Shown here one piece after another: positions 7,866-15,922 of a stretch of 36,855 nucleotides of DNA. Within the stretch, counting starts at the first letter, position 1; every line of letters begins with the position of its first letter. Source of the DNA: Clostridia bacterium (GTDB taxonomy: Bacteria; Bacillota; Clostridia; Christensenellales; Aristaeellaceae); contig JAFUHD010000140.1 of assembly GCA_017469025.1 (NCBI GenBank), positions 1 through 36,855 of the forward strand. Reading direction: 5' to 3'. Under the pieces are notes generated by a model, which was not told the DNA's origin, searched no databases, and saw nothing but the letters and a program-made list of their open reading frames with translations. A program made the translations under genes and the position numbers.

Positions 7866-8315
7866 TCAGCCGATTATGTTCGTATCCGTAATCTCAAATC
7901 CATTCTTCCTGTATAAACTGACTGCTTTTTGATTCCACTGTGCAACATGCAGGATCACCTTTTCTTTGTTCATATGAGACAAAGCCCACAGCAGCATCTG
8001 TCTGCCATAGCCCCGCCCCTGGTACCTGATGTTTACTATCAGATCATCCAGTTCGTCTTCTTTAAGCGTAACGCTACCGATCAGTTCATCGTTCTCCACA
8101 AGAAGATGTACTGCATCCATTCCTGCATCAAAAAAAGAATCATCCTGAATATAATCATACGGCTGTATGTCCAGTGCTTCTCTCATTTCGTGATAACATT
8201 CATTATACATTTTCCGGTATGCTGCCTGATACTTTGACGTATATGGCACAAGACATACATTACTCTGCTCGCCTGTCGGATTCGTAAGTGTCATTTCAAA
8301 CGCAAGCTTCATCAT
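7866..8315 (-). CDS. GNAT-family N-acetyltransferase
   Basis: The 149-residue product has the GNAT fold. The acetyl-CoA-binding segment RYQGRGYGRQML matches the Q/RxxGxG/A motif, followed by the helix LLWALSHMNKEKVILHV and the typical C-terminal NQKAVSLYRKNGFEI. GNAT enzymes acetylate amines of proteins, small molecules or antibiotics; the substrate is not evident. The ATG at 8315 follows AGGGGATACCG and is preferred over an in-frame ATG eight codons upstream, which has no ribosome binding site. Confidence 0.85.
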   Translation of the reverse strand: MMKLAFEMTLTNPTGEQSNVCLVPYTSKYQAAYRKMYNECYHEMREALDIQPYDYIQDDSFFDAGMDAVHLLVENDELIGSVTLKEDELDDLIVNIRYQGRGYGRQMLLWALSHMNKEKVILHVAQWNQKAVSLYRKNGFEITDTNIIG

Positions 8316-8372
8316 CGGTATCCCCTGCATCATCCACATATCAAATACCTTGCTTTAATGTGGTAAATCAAA

Positions 8373-8426
8373 GGCACCAGTCAGATACATAACCCCATAC
8401 AATGAATCATGTCTCAGACTGGTGCC
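8373..8426 (-). terminator. long-loop hairpin after the nucleoside phosphorylase gene
   Basis: GGCACCAGTC (8373-8382) pairs perfectly with GACTGGTGCC (8417-8426) across a 34-base loop. On the minus strand the stem is followed by TTTGATTT. It lies 41 bases after the phosphorylase stop codon and probably ends that transcript. Confidence 0.55.
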
Positions 8427-8467
8427 GTTTTCATTTCTGGCTGTAAAATTCCTGACAGACAATATGC

Positions 8468-9814
8468 CTATCTGACTTTTCCATATCCATCCGCATAGAT
8501 TATTGAGTTTGCAGAGACAAAAGCATACACCAGGGGGAGTTTCTTTGGCTTTTTGTCTCCGATTTCTACTGCCTGCTGCATTGCTTCGATGGCAGGTGCT
8601 GCCTGTTGTTCATTGCGAAGATGCAGCATTGCAATCGGCTGACCCGCCTCTACATAATCTCCCAGCCGGACCTGCATGACAAGCCCGACGGCAGGATCGA
8701 TAATGTCTGTTTTTTGGGCTCTGCCTGCCCCCATATGCTGTGTGCAATATCCTATGGCAGTCGTGTCCATTCTTGTCACATAGCCACTCACAGGTGCTGG
8801 AACCGGCAGGATTACGGGTGCCTGCGGCAGAAGGGAAATATCCTCACAGACAGCAGGATTACCACCCTGTGCCTGGATCATTTCTGCCAGTTTTCTGAGA
8901 CCTGCGCCTGATCTGAGCGCTTCCATCATTTGGGCTTTCCCATCTCCCACATTTTCTGCCTGACCGCCGGCAATCAGCATTCTGGCGCCCAATTCAAGAG
9001 AAACCTCCAGCAGATCTCCGTTGATCCGCCCGGACAGAATATCTATCGCTTCCTTAACTTCAAGCGCATTTCCAACATGAGTACCCAGCGGCTGATCCAT
9101 CCCGGTCACCAGTGCAAAAATGGGCTTCCCTGCATATTGTCCTATGCCTACCATAGCTTCTGCCAGTTTCACGGAATCCTCGAGGGTTTTCATCAGTGCA
9201 CCTGTACCGGTCTTGACATCCAGCACAATCGCACCTGCACCACTGGCCAGTTTTTTCGATACAATACTTGAAGCAATCAGCGGGACACAGCCTACCGTGC
9301 CGGTTACATCCCGAAGTGCGTACAGCGCTTTATCTGCCGGACAGAGATTCTTCGTCTGACCAATAACCGCGCAGCCGATCTCCTGAACCTGACGGATAAA
9401 ATTCTCTTCACTGATATCCACCGAACAGCCCGGAATGCTTTCCAGCTTGTCGAGTGTACCACCCGTATGACCAAGTCCGCGTCCAGACAACTTGGCTACA
9501 TGCGCCCCGCAGGCCGCAGCCAGCGGCGCCAGAACCAGCGTTGTCGTATCTCCAACACCTCCGGTTGAATGTTTGTCGACACAAATACCATCTATTCCTG
9601 ACAGATCCACAACATCACCGCTGTGCATCATAGACATAGTCAGAGTTGTTGTTTCCCGCATGTCCATTCCCTGAAAGCAGATGGCCATGAGAAGCGCTGA
9701 CAGCTGATAATCCGGTACAGATCCCGTAGCTGCGCCTTCTGCAAACAGTCGGATCTCCTCATCACTCAGCGGAAAACCGGCTTTTTTCTTCATGATAATA
9801 TCAACGAAATTCAC
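8468..9814 (-). CDS. pdp: pyrimidine-nucleoside phosphorylase (thymidine phosphorylase family)
   Basis: The 448-residue product splits thymidine, uridine or deoxyuridine with phosphate into base and (deoxy)ribose-1-phosphate. The phosphate-binding KHSTGGVGDTT and the family signature SGRGLGHTGGTLDKLESI are intact, and a C-terminal domain (PVSGYVTRMDTTAIGYCTQH) is complete. The start is GTG 9814, seven bases after a strong GGAGG, giving VNFVDIIMKKKAGFPL; the longer open frame upstream runs through a repeat element and is rejected. In Bacillota this enzyme usually accepts both uridine and thymidine. Upstream lies a degenerate copy of the short-peptide element also seen before ddl. Confidence 0.93.
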   Translation of the reverse strand: MNFVDIIMKKKAGFPLSDEEIRLFAEGAATGSVPDYQLSALLMAICFQGMDMRETTTLTMSMMHSGDVVDLSGIDGICVDKHSTGGVGDTTTLVLAPLAAACGAHVAKLSGRGLGHTGGTLDKLESIPGCSVDISEENFIRQVQEIGCAVIGQTKNLCPADKALYALRDVTGTVGCVPLIASSIVSKKLASGAGAIVLDVKTGTGALMKTLEDSVKLAEAMVGIGQYAGKPIFALVTGMDQPLGTHVGNALEVKEAIDILSGRINGDLLEVSLELGARMLIAGGQAENVGDGKAQMMEALRSGAGLRKLAEMIQAQGGNPAVCEDISLLPQAPVILPVPAPVSGYVTRMDTTAIGYCTQHMGAGRAQKTDIIDPAVGLVMQVRLGDYVEAGQPIAMLHLRNEQQAAPAIEAMQQAVEIGDKKPKKLPLVYAFVSANSIIYADGYGKVR

Positions 9815-9830
9815 AGGAGACCCTCCTATA

Positions 9831-9875
9831 CTAACATAGTTGTGCTTTAGGCACCGTATCAATAGCAGATGCCAT
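9831..9875 (-). other. degenerate copy of the short-peptide element before pdp
   Basis: The minus strand reads AQALACQIM then ASAIDTVPKAQLC and TAG, ending 16 bases before the GTG of the phosphorylase gene. It matches the peptides before ddl and the esterase. Here no ATG, GTG or TTG stands at the position of their start; only an internal ATG (9875) would give 14 residues. Relative to the ddl copies it lacks two codons, so the frame is kept. Confidence 0.5.
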
Positions 9876-10012
9876 GATTTGACATGCCAGCGCTTGCGCC
9901 GGGTCATCTAACTTTGAGCTTTTGGTTTATATGACCGAATAATGGACAATGTTTCTTTTTTACTCAGCCGGTTCAGAGCATTCCTCAATATAAATCAGAA
10001 AGCCCAATCCTT

Positions 10013-10495
10013 TTATGCAAGCGCCTGTCTGAGACAGTCATGCCAGATACTGCACTTTTTCTGAAACGGCATGGTAAACGCAGGACTTGTACTCGGCATG
10101 CAGAAAACAGGACAGCTTTCAAAAAAACCGGTCCGCCGGAACAGACAGTATGCTTTCTGACCATTGCACAGCACTGCCTGAATCCCGCAGACATCGAATA
10201 TCCGGTGAAAGTCATTGAACGCCGCGTCCCGGATTGCTGTATCAAGGCTCCCCTCGCGCTGACAGGTTCTGCATACATCCCAAAGTGCCAGATCGTTATC
10301 TCGGATCAGCATGCAGCGATCTGAATAGGATGCACTCACAGACTTTCCGAAGTAGCTGAAAAGAACAGGCCAGAATGCATTGCGCGGATGTGCATAATAT
10401 TGAGATGCTTCGAGAGACGCAATGCCCGGCATCGAGCCCAGAATCAGTACACGGGAATCATGCGTAAAGACCGGCTCGAAGCTCTGACATTCCAT
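10013..10495 (-). CDS. hypoxanthine (deoxyinosine)-DNA glycosylase, UDG superfamily
   Basis: The 160-residue product matches the DNA-deoxyinosine glycosylase branch of the uracil-DNA glycosylase superfamily (family 6). Motif 1 is LILGSMPGIASLEASQYYAH followed by PRNAFWPVL; motif 2 is the MPSTSPA segment near residue 135. Such enzymes remove deaminated adenine from DNA. The ATG at 10495 is five bases after GGAGG, and the gene starts 18 bases after the tsaC stop, so it is the last gene of the rpmE-region chain. A stretch of about 130 bases after it shows no clear gene. Confidence 0.85.
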   Translation of the reverse strand: MECQSFEPVFTHDSRVLILGSMPGIASLEASQYYAHPRNAFWPVLFSYFGKSVSASYSDRCMLIRDNDLALWDVCRTCQREGSLDTAIRDAAFNDFHRIFDVCGIQAVLCNGQKAYCLFRRTGFFESCPVFCMPSTSPAFTMPFQKKCSIWHDCLRQALA

Positions 10496-10513
10496 TCATA
10501 CCTCCACATATCC

Positions 10514-11545
10514 TTAAAGATGGATGATATCAAATGCTGCTGCACGTCCCATCCGGTTCATGACAGCAAGTCCGATTCCTTCAAGAGAAACAGCTTCACA
10601 AAGTGCAAGTGTTCGGCCTTCTGTATCAAGTTCCCGAAGTGCAGCAAACAGTCTGCTGGCAGCTTCATCCGGATGTGCCGGGATTCCCAGGGACAGAACA
10701 TGTCTGTCACCGTAATCATGATTGTCAAACCCTAAAATGGCCGGAAATCCGCCGGAAGTCAACTCGGCATCATAACGGTCACAAATCGATTTTATAACAC
10801 GCGCCGGCGAGCCTTCAAAAATGACCGTTTTGGCCTTCGGTGCATAATGCCGGTATTTCATTCCGGGCGAACGTACACGTTCTCCTTCGGCCACCGGAGC
10901 CATGATGTGCTCATCCAGCCGTACCGCTCCGGCGACAATTTTCACCATTTCCGGTGTAATCCCGCCAGGCCGAAGAATCACCGGCACGTCACCTCTGGCA
11001 TCTATGACCGTAGATTCCACACCGACTGAGCATGCACCGCCATCCAGAATCAGCGGAATGCGTCCATTCATATCCTCAAAAACATGCTGCGCGGTTGTCG
11101 GACTCGGTCTCCCACTCCTGTTGGCACTTGGCGCCGCAATCGGGCGCTGGCTGGATGTGATCAGTGCTCTTGCTACCGGATGACTGGGCATCCGGATTCC
11201 AACCGTATCAAGGCCGGCACTGACTTCATCCGGAACAGCGTCTGACTTTGGAAAAATCAAGGTCATTGGACCAGGCCAGTATGCATCCATCAGGATGCGT
11301 GCCATCTCTGGTACATCTGTAACCAGCGGTGCAATCTCTGACAGTTCACTGATATGAACAATCAGCGGATTGTCTCCCGGTCTTCCCTTTGCCTTAAAAA
11401 TCTGTTCAACCGCACGTCCATCAAGGGCATTGGCACCAAGTCCGTATACCGTTTCTGTTGGAAACGCAACCAGCTGGCCCTCCCTGATGAGACGGCCGCC
11501 GTACTGCAGTTGTTCATCTGTTGGTTCTGCGATTGTCGTAATCAT
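10514..11545 (-). CDS. tsaC: L-threonylcarbamoyladenylate synthase (Sua5/YwlC)
   Basis: The 343-residue product makes threonylcarbamoyl-AMP from threonine, bicarbonate and ATP, the first step of t6A37 tRNA modification. The YrdC domain carries PTETVYGLGANA, FKAKGRPGDNPLIVHI and SANRSGRPSPT; a C-terminal Sua5 domain follows (from about residue 230), so this is the long Sua5 type rather than short TsaC. The ATG overlaps the prfA stop (ATGA) and has GGAG eight bases before it inside prfA. This prmC-prfA-ywlC order is common in Bacillota and groups translation functions. Confidence 0.93.
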   Translation of the reverse strand: MITTIAEPTDEQLQYGGRLIREGQLVAFPTETVYGLGANALDGRAVEQIFKAKGRPGDNPLIVHISELSEIAPLVTDVPEMARILMDAYWPGPMTLIFPKSDAVPDEVSAGLDTVGIRMPSHPVARALITSSQRPIAAPSANRSGRPSPTTAQHVFEDMNGRIPLILDGGACSVGVESTVIDARGDVPVILRPGGITPEMVKIVAGAVRLDEHIMAPVAEGERVRSPGMKYRHYAPKAKTVIFEGSPARVIKSICDRYDAELTSGGFPAILGFDNHDYGDRHVLSLGIPAHPDEAASRLFAALRELDTEGRTLALCEAVSLEGIGLAVMNRMGRAAAFDIIHL

Positions 11546-12630
11546 GAAGCCGTCTCCATCTCATTTGATACGAGTCCGAGCTGACGCAGCTTTTCCTGCC
11601 GGTCAGCAAGAATCAACGGCTCAACCAGTTCATCAATGTCACCATCCAGGAATGTCGGAAGCGTGTAAACAGTCTTGCCGATTCTGTGATCCGTAACGCG
11701 GCCCTCACAGTAATTGTATGTCCGTATACGTTCGCTCCTGTCACCCGTACCTACCTGCGAACGGCGGTTTTCTGCCTCTGCTTCATGCTGTGCCTCAAGC
11801 GCTCTTTCATAAAGTCGTGCACGAAGGACCCGCATGGCTTTCTCTTTGTTCTTAAGCTGACTCTTTTCATCCTGACAGGTTACCACTACACCGGTTGGAA
11901 GATGTGTTATGCGCACAGCGCTGTCCGTCCGGTTGATATATTGGCCGCCATGTCCTGACGCGCGGTAGGTATCAATTCTGAGATCATTCGGATCTATATC
12001 AACATCCACATCTTCAGCCTCAGGCATAACCGCCACGGTAGCTGTAGACGTCTGCCGTTTTCCGTTGCTTTCCGTCACTGGAATACGCTGTACCCTGTGT
12101 ACACCGCTCTCATACCTGAGTCTGCTGAACACGCCATCGCCATGAATTTCAAAAACCGCTTCCTTGATCCCGCCAAGTTCAGTAGGTGACACATCAATCA
12201 GTTCACAGCGCCATCCCTGACGCTCGGCATAACGCATATACATACGCTGCAGCTCTGCTGCAAACAATGCAGCTTCCTCACCGCCTGCACCGCTGCGGAT
12301 TTCCATCACCGCGCTTCTCTCGGCATTCGGATCCGGTGGAATGAGCATCAAACGGATTTCCTGCTCCGTCTCCTCTATCTCAGTTTTGAGACGGTTCAGT
12401 TCTTCCTCTGCCATCTCCTCCATTCCCGGTTCAGAAAGGAGGTGTTTTGCTTCTTCCTGTTCATCTTCCATTTCCTGAAGACGTACAATGGCTTCATTCA
12501 GAGGTTCAAGCCGCGCATGTTCCCTCACCAGCGACTGCCAGCGTTTCTGATCTTTTACAACATCAGGATCCGAAAGCAGCATCCCTACCTCTTCAAAGCG
12601 CGGCTGTACCCAGTCCAATTTATCCAGCAT
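11542..12630 (-). CDS. prfA: peptide chain release factor 1
   Basis: The 362-residue product ends translation at UAA and UAG. The catalytic GGQ is present (SGHGGQYINRTDSAVRITHL) and the codon-reading PxT motif is PVT in RIPVTESNGKRQTSTATVAV, which identifies RF1 rather than RF2. ATG 12630 is chosen because GGAG lies seven bases before it, within the last codons of prmC; an ATG six codons earlier overlaps prmC and has no such site. The neighbour prmC encodes the methyltransferase that modifies the GGQ glutamine, a direct functional pair. Confidence 0.96.
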   Translation of the reverse strand: MLDKLDWVQPRFEEVGMLLSDPDVVKDQKRWQSLVREHARLEPLNEAIVRLQEMEDEQEEAKHLLSEPGMEEMAEEELNRLKTEIEETEQEIRLMLIPPDPNAERSAVMEIRSGAGGEEAALFAAELQRMYMRYAERQGWRCELIDVSPTELGGIKEAVFEIHGDGVFSRLRYESGVHRVQRIPVTESNGKRQTSTATVAVMPEAEDVDVDIDPNDLRIDTYRASGHGGQYINRTDSAVRITHLPTGVVVTCQDEKSQLKNKEKAMRVLRARLYERALEAQHEAEAENRRSQVGTGDRSERIRTYNYCEGRVTDHRIGKTVYTLPTFLDGDIDELVEPLILADRQEKLRQLGLVSNEMETAS

Positions 12631-12634
12631 TCCA

Positions 12635-13483
12635 TTACTCCAATACACAATTTGGTACCGTCATTGCAGCACCTGCGACCCGCCAGTTTCCACCATAATC
12701 CCTTATCCGGAATGATGGCCCAATCCGCTCATCCAACAGTTTGCAGACGTCATCCGCCTGCTGCCAGCCGATCTCAAACAGCAGCATTCCGCCAGGCTTC
12801 AGATTTCTGCCTGCCTCGGCAGTAATCCTGCGATAGAACGTAAGCCCATCTGCACCGTCAAAGAGTGCACCTGCCGGCTCCATTAATAACTCCGGTTCCA
12901 GTGTTTCCCGTTCTGCTTCACTGATATACGGCGGATTTGATACTATCATATCATACCGCAAGTGCCTGACAGGTTCAAGGCAGTTTCCCAAAACAAATTC
13001 TACGCAGACACCGTTTTTTTTTGCATTCATCTTCGCAATCTCAAGTGCTGCCTGAGAGATATCACCTGCCGTAACATGCACATCCGGGCGCAGCTTTGCA
13101 ATACTGACAGCCAGAGCGCCACTGCCGGTTCCAAGATCAAATACGGTTCCGCCCTTTGGCAAACGTTCAATGGCTGCCTCACATAGAATCTCCGTATCTG
13201 CCCTCGGAATAAGCACATCGCTGTTAACAGAAAAAGGGAAGCCCATAAACTCGGTTTCCCCTTCTATATACTGGAGCGGTTCACGTCCTGACCGCCGCCG
13301 GATTCTTTCCAGATAGCGTTTTTCATCTGCTGTTGAAACAAGTTGCTGCTTCTGCAGGGCCAGCATCAGATGCGGACAGCCCAGCACACCTGCCAGCAGC
13401 AGCTCGGCATCCAGCCTGGGTTCAGGAACACCGGCTTCTTTAAGCCAGTGTTCACCTGTTCTGAGAATCTCACCAATTGTCAT
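12635..13483 (-). CDS. prmC: release factor glutamine N5-methyltransferase
   Basis: The 282-residue product methylates the GGQ glutamine of release factors. The SAM-binding motif FDLGTGSGALAVSIAKLRP and the catalytic NPPY (SNPPYIS) are in place, preceded by the N-terminal helical domain typical of PrmC/HemK (PRLDAELLLAGVL). The ATG at 13483 has GGAG eight bases upstream and overlaps the stop of the DUF1385 gene (ATGA). It ends four bases before prfA. Length and motifs are normal. Confidence 0.95.
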   Translation of the reverse strand: MTIGEILRTGEHWLKEAGVPEPRLDAELLLAGVLGCPHLMLALQKQQLVSTADEKRYLERIRRRSGREPLQYIEGETEFMGFPFSVNSDVLIPRADTEILCEAAIERLPKGGTVFDLGTGSGALAVSIAKLRPDVHVTAGDISQAALEIAKMNAKKNGVCVEFVLGNCLEPVRHLRYDMIVSNPPYISEAERETLEPELLMEPAGALFDGADGLTFYRRITAEAGRNLKPGGMLLFEIGWQQADDVCKLLDERIGPSFRIRDYGGNWRVAGAAMTVPNCVLE

Positions 13484-14511
13484 GATTTTTTCTCCGCACC
13501 TGCTGCATCCGGTGTCCATACAAATGTATTTTCACCAAGATTATCTGCAAAATGGGCAGGTCCTGCTTTTGCCGCTTTCATCGAAGCAATGGCAACTTCA
13601 AGCATTTCCCGGTCAGGCTCACGAGTTGTAAGTCTCTGCAGCATCAGTCCAGGCCACCGGAGGATACGGACAATCAGTGCATCGCCGGCATGAGCCAGTC
13701 CCTTCAAAACCTCATACGAAACACCGGCCACAACCGGCAGAATGCAGAGACTGCGGACAATTCGTCCGATGAATGTCAGTTTCTCAATCCCGAAAAGAAG
13801 AAACAACAACTGATCCGCTACCGATCCGATCAGGATGGAGATAAACATAACCAGAAACAGAAACGCAGTTCCGCAGCGGGGATGGAAGCGGGAGAACTTC
13901 TTTGCATTCTCCGGTGTCAGTTCTTCCCCTGCCTCATTGCAAAACACCGTTTTATGCTCGGCACCATGATACTGGAATACACGTTTGATATCCGGTACAA
14001 AAGCAATGCCGATCATGTACCCGATGAGAATCAGAATCCGGACCACGCCTGCAAAAAGATTAATCAGAATCCGGTTATCCGTCACATGGCCAATCAATGT
14101 TGCCGCACCGGACGGAAGCATGACAAAAAGGAACAGACTGAGTACCACAGCAAGGACCATCGCTACTGCCATAACAACCTTGTCAATATTGGCCCCCAGT
14201 TTTTCCGAAAGCCATTTTTCAAACTTGGTCGGTTCCTCATCCGTAATACCGAGCATCTGCGTGCCTTTGTCCAGTGTATCCATGCCCATTTTGAGCATGA
14301 GCGCCATATTGACACATCCACGGATAAACGGCTTTCCCATCCATGGGTGTTTCTTTGAAATCGGTTCCCTGTGATCACAGGTAACCACAATCCGTCCGTC
14401 CGGCTTTCGTACAGCAATCGCTATGGACTCATCCTGAGGGCTCTGCATCATGACCCCTTCCATAACTGCCTGTCCGCCTATATCCTTATATTCAAACTTT
14501 TTCTGACTCAT
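13480..14511 (-). CDS. DUF1385 (YqhQ-type) membrane protein
   Basis: The 343-residue product belongs to DUF1385, a conserved multi-pass membrane family of Gram-positive bacteria. Typical segments are GGQAVMEGVMMQSPQ at the N-terminus, YHGAEHKTVFCNE and HPRCGTAFLFLV in the middle, and VSYEVLKGLAHAGD near the end; three or more strongly hydrophobic segments are visible. The function is not established; related genes often sit beside prmC/prfA, as here. The ATG 14511 follows AAAGGATATAAAA. It is translationally coupled to prmC by an ATGA overlap. Confidence 0.9.
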   Translation of the reverse strand: MSQKKFEYKDIGGQAVMEGVMMQSPQDESIAIAVRKPDGRIVVTCDHREPISKKHPWMGKPFIRGCVNMALMLKMGMDTLDKGTQMLGITDEEPTKFEKWLSEKLGANIDKVVMAVAMVLAVVLSLFLFVMLPSGAATLIGHVTDNRILINLFAGVVRILILIGYMIGIAFVPDIKRVFQYHGAEHKTVFCNEAGEELTPENAKKFSRFHPRCGTAFLFLVMFISILIGSVADQLLFLLFGIEKLTFIGRIVRSLCILPVVAGVSYEVLKGLAHAGDALIVRILRWPGLMLQRLTTREPDREMLEVAIASMKAAKAGPAHFADNLGENTFVWTPDAAGAEKKS

Positions 14512-14603
14512 TTTTATATCCTTTCTGCGTCTGGCGCATTCAATCCATATCCCCGGTCCTGTTCCGGATCGCCAGCTTAAACAAACCGGCATCCAGGCAG
14601 AAA

Positions 14604-15035
14604 TTATTCGTCACGCTCATATGCCTCCGCCTGCTGTGTCTGACGCTTCTCTACACTCTTCATCAGGATGTTCAACAGTCCGAAAGTAAGCAGAAACATG
14701 AGAACTGCCGCAAGCAGCGCACGAAGCACATGTCTTGTGATTCCAGCAACCAGCAGCCCGAGGCAGACGCCGCTGATTCCTGCATACCTGATATTCCCGT
14801 TACGGCTTGGTGCGGCATCGGTATCCCAGATGCCATAGTATACATAACCGGCAATCATACCGATTCCAACAATGACCATGACAATGCATTCTCCGGCAAT
14901 CTGTCTGAAATCCGCACCCATCAACAGCTGGATAACAATAAGGACAGACAGAAGAACCTGAGTTGCGTTGAGTGCAATATGTTCTATTCTGCCAAGCAGC
15001 TGACGCTCCCGTTCATCCAGTATATTCGATCTCAT
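14604..15035 (-). CDS. small four-helix membrane protein (DUF6773-like)
   Basis: The 143-residue product has a charged N-terminus (MRSNILDERERQLLGRIEH) and about four hydrophobic helices (VLLSVLIVIQLLMGAD; VMVIVGIGMIAGYVYYG; ISGVCLGLLVAGI; AVLMFLLTFGLLNILM). It is paired with a YozG-like XRE regulator whose stop precedes it, an arrangement common in Bacillota, where the small regulator controls the adjacent membrane protein. The second ATG (15035) is chosen, seven bases after GGAGG; the first overlaps that regulator's stop. The function is unknown. Confidence 0.75.
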   Translation of the reverse strand: MRSNILDERERQLLGRIEHIALNATQVLLSVLIVIQLLMGADFRQIAGECIVMVIVGIGMIAGYVYYGIWDTDAAPSRNGNIRYAGISGVCLGLLVAGITRHVLRALLAAVLMFLLTFGLLNILMKSVEKRQTQQAEAYERDE

Positions 15036-15037
15036 CC

Positions 15038-15238
15038 TCATTCCTCCCAGAACAGCTGATCCAGTGTCCGGTTCAATGTCTTACAGATAGCAATGCAGAG
15101 CGAGATTGATGGATTGAATTTTCCGGCTTCTATCATGCCAATGGTCTGACGCGTTACACCGACAGACTGGGCAAGCTCATCCTGTGACAGATCCATCTCA
15201 GCCCGTGCTGCCTTCATCTTGAGATTCTTCCCAGCCAT
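15038..15238 (-). CDS. small XRE-family regulator (YozG-like)
   Basis: The 66-residue product is a minimal Cro/CI helix-turn-helix protein. MDLSQDELAQSVGVTRQTIG is the helix-turn-helix, followed by MIEAGKFNPSISLCIAICKT and the usual LDQLFWEE end of this family. The ATG at 15238 has two GGAG sites just upstream; a GTG 13 codons earlier is the alternative. It is first in a transcript that starts at the promoter near 15345-15373 and probably reads through to the DUF1385-prmC-prfA-tsaC chain. Confidence 0.88.
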   Translation of the reverse strand: MAGKNLKMKAARAEMDLSQDELAQSVGVTRQTIGMIEAGKFNPSISLCIAICKTLNRTLDQLFWEE

Positions 15239-15344
15239 TTCTCCACTCCATTCGCCACTATGTTGAGCTTTGGACACCGTTATTCTGCACAGCCTGTTGT
15301 CTCAACAGAACGGTCCAGGCACCGGTCTGTCGTTGTTCGTCCGC

Positions 15345-15373
15345 ATTAGAGGCATGTCTTTGCATTTTGTCAA
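15345..15373 (-). promoter_or_regulatory. sigma-A promoter of the XRE-prmC-prfA transcript
   Basis: On the minus strand TTGACA (15368-15373) and TCTAAT (15345-15350) are separated by exactly 17 bases. The site is about 107 bases before the XRE start and just after the rpmE terminator, so it opens a new transcript. Confidence 0.75.
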
Positions 15374-15424
15374 CTATATTTGTCATTTTTAAAAATATAT
15401 TTTTCTTTTTGCAAACTAAAAAGG

Positions 15425-15457
15425 TAAAAAAAAGAACGACAGTCGTCGTTCTTTTAA
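15425..15457 (-). terminator. intrinsic terminator of rpmE
   Basis: On the minus strand AAGAACGAC pairs with GTCGTTCTT around the 4-base loop GACT, followed by an uninterrupted run of T. It starts within ten bases of the rpmE stop. Confidence 0.9.
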
Positions 15458-15465
15458 TGCATAAA

Positions 15466-15663
15466 TCAGATGCCATAACGCTTCTTGAAGCGATCGACAC
15501 GGCCGCCGGTATCTACCAGCTTCTGCTTGCCGGTGAAGAAGGGATGGCACTTGGAACAAATTTCAACGCGCAGATCCTTCTTGGTGGAACCGGTCTGGAA
15601 GATATTGCCGCAAACACAGGTTACGGTAGCCTTCTGGTACTTCGGATGAATGCCCTCTTTCAT
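15466..15663 (-). CDS. rpmE: 50S ribosomal protein L31, zinc-binding type
   Basis: The 65-residue product is L31. Cys16, Cys18, Cys36 and Cys39 (TCVCGN and EICSKCHPF) are all present, so it is the zinc-containing form rather than the Cys-less replacement form. [10 protein letters not shown] is the usual start; ATG 15663 has GAGAGG nine bases upstream. It is a single-gene transcript closed by a strong terminator. Upstream, TTGCTT and TATACT 17 bases apart on the minus strand (about 15747-15776) may be its promoter. Confidence 0.97.
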   Translation of the reverse strand: MKEGIHPKYQKATVTCVCGNIFQTGSTKKDLRVEICSKCHPFFTGKQKLVDTGGRVDRFKKRYGI

Positions 15664-15858
15664 GATTTTCACCTCTCCCGTCGCAATACTATCACATGAA
15701 AAACACAACCACGGTGTTTTCTCAGGCGCCTGAACGACATGACGTAGTATATGTCAATGCTTTAAAAAAAGCAAGTCTTTTTCAAACTTTTTTTGCTTGA
15801 GCTTTTTCGCAGAAATCTCCGTGAAAAGAAAGACTGTGAAACTGTAATCAACATAACG

Positions 15859-15896
15859 AAAAAGCTCATCCGACAGTTTTACAGCTGTCGGATGAG
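15859..15896 (-). terminator. intrinsic terminator of the ABC transporter pair
   Basis: On the minus strand CTCATCCGACAG pairs perfectly with CTGTCGGATGAG around an 8-base loop and is followed by CTTTTTCG. It lies 26 bases after the permease stop. Confidence 0.88.
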
Positions 15897-15922
15897 AGAT
15901 CGTATTTTTTCAGAGAATCAGA

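Noticed and set aside
9815-9907. N-terminal extension of the nucleoside phosphorylase (MTRRKRWHVK start)
   Set aside because: GGAGG sits directly before the GTG at 9814, and the extension reads the peptide element in a different frame.
13552-14358. 268-codon plus-strand frame opposite the DUF1385 gene
   Set aside because: Shadow frame; Asn/Gln/His-rich low-quality protein with no start signal.
15721-15800. TTGACA at about 15760 as the rpmE -35 element
   Set aside because: Seventeen bases downstream stands TTCAGG, a poor -10; TTGCTT with TATACT fits better.
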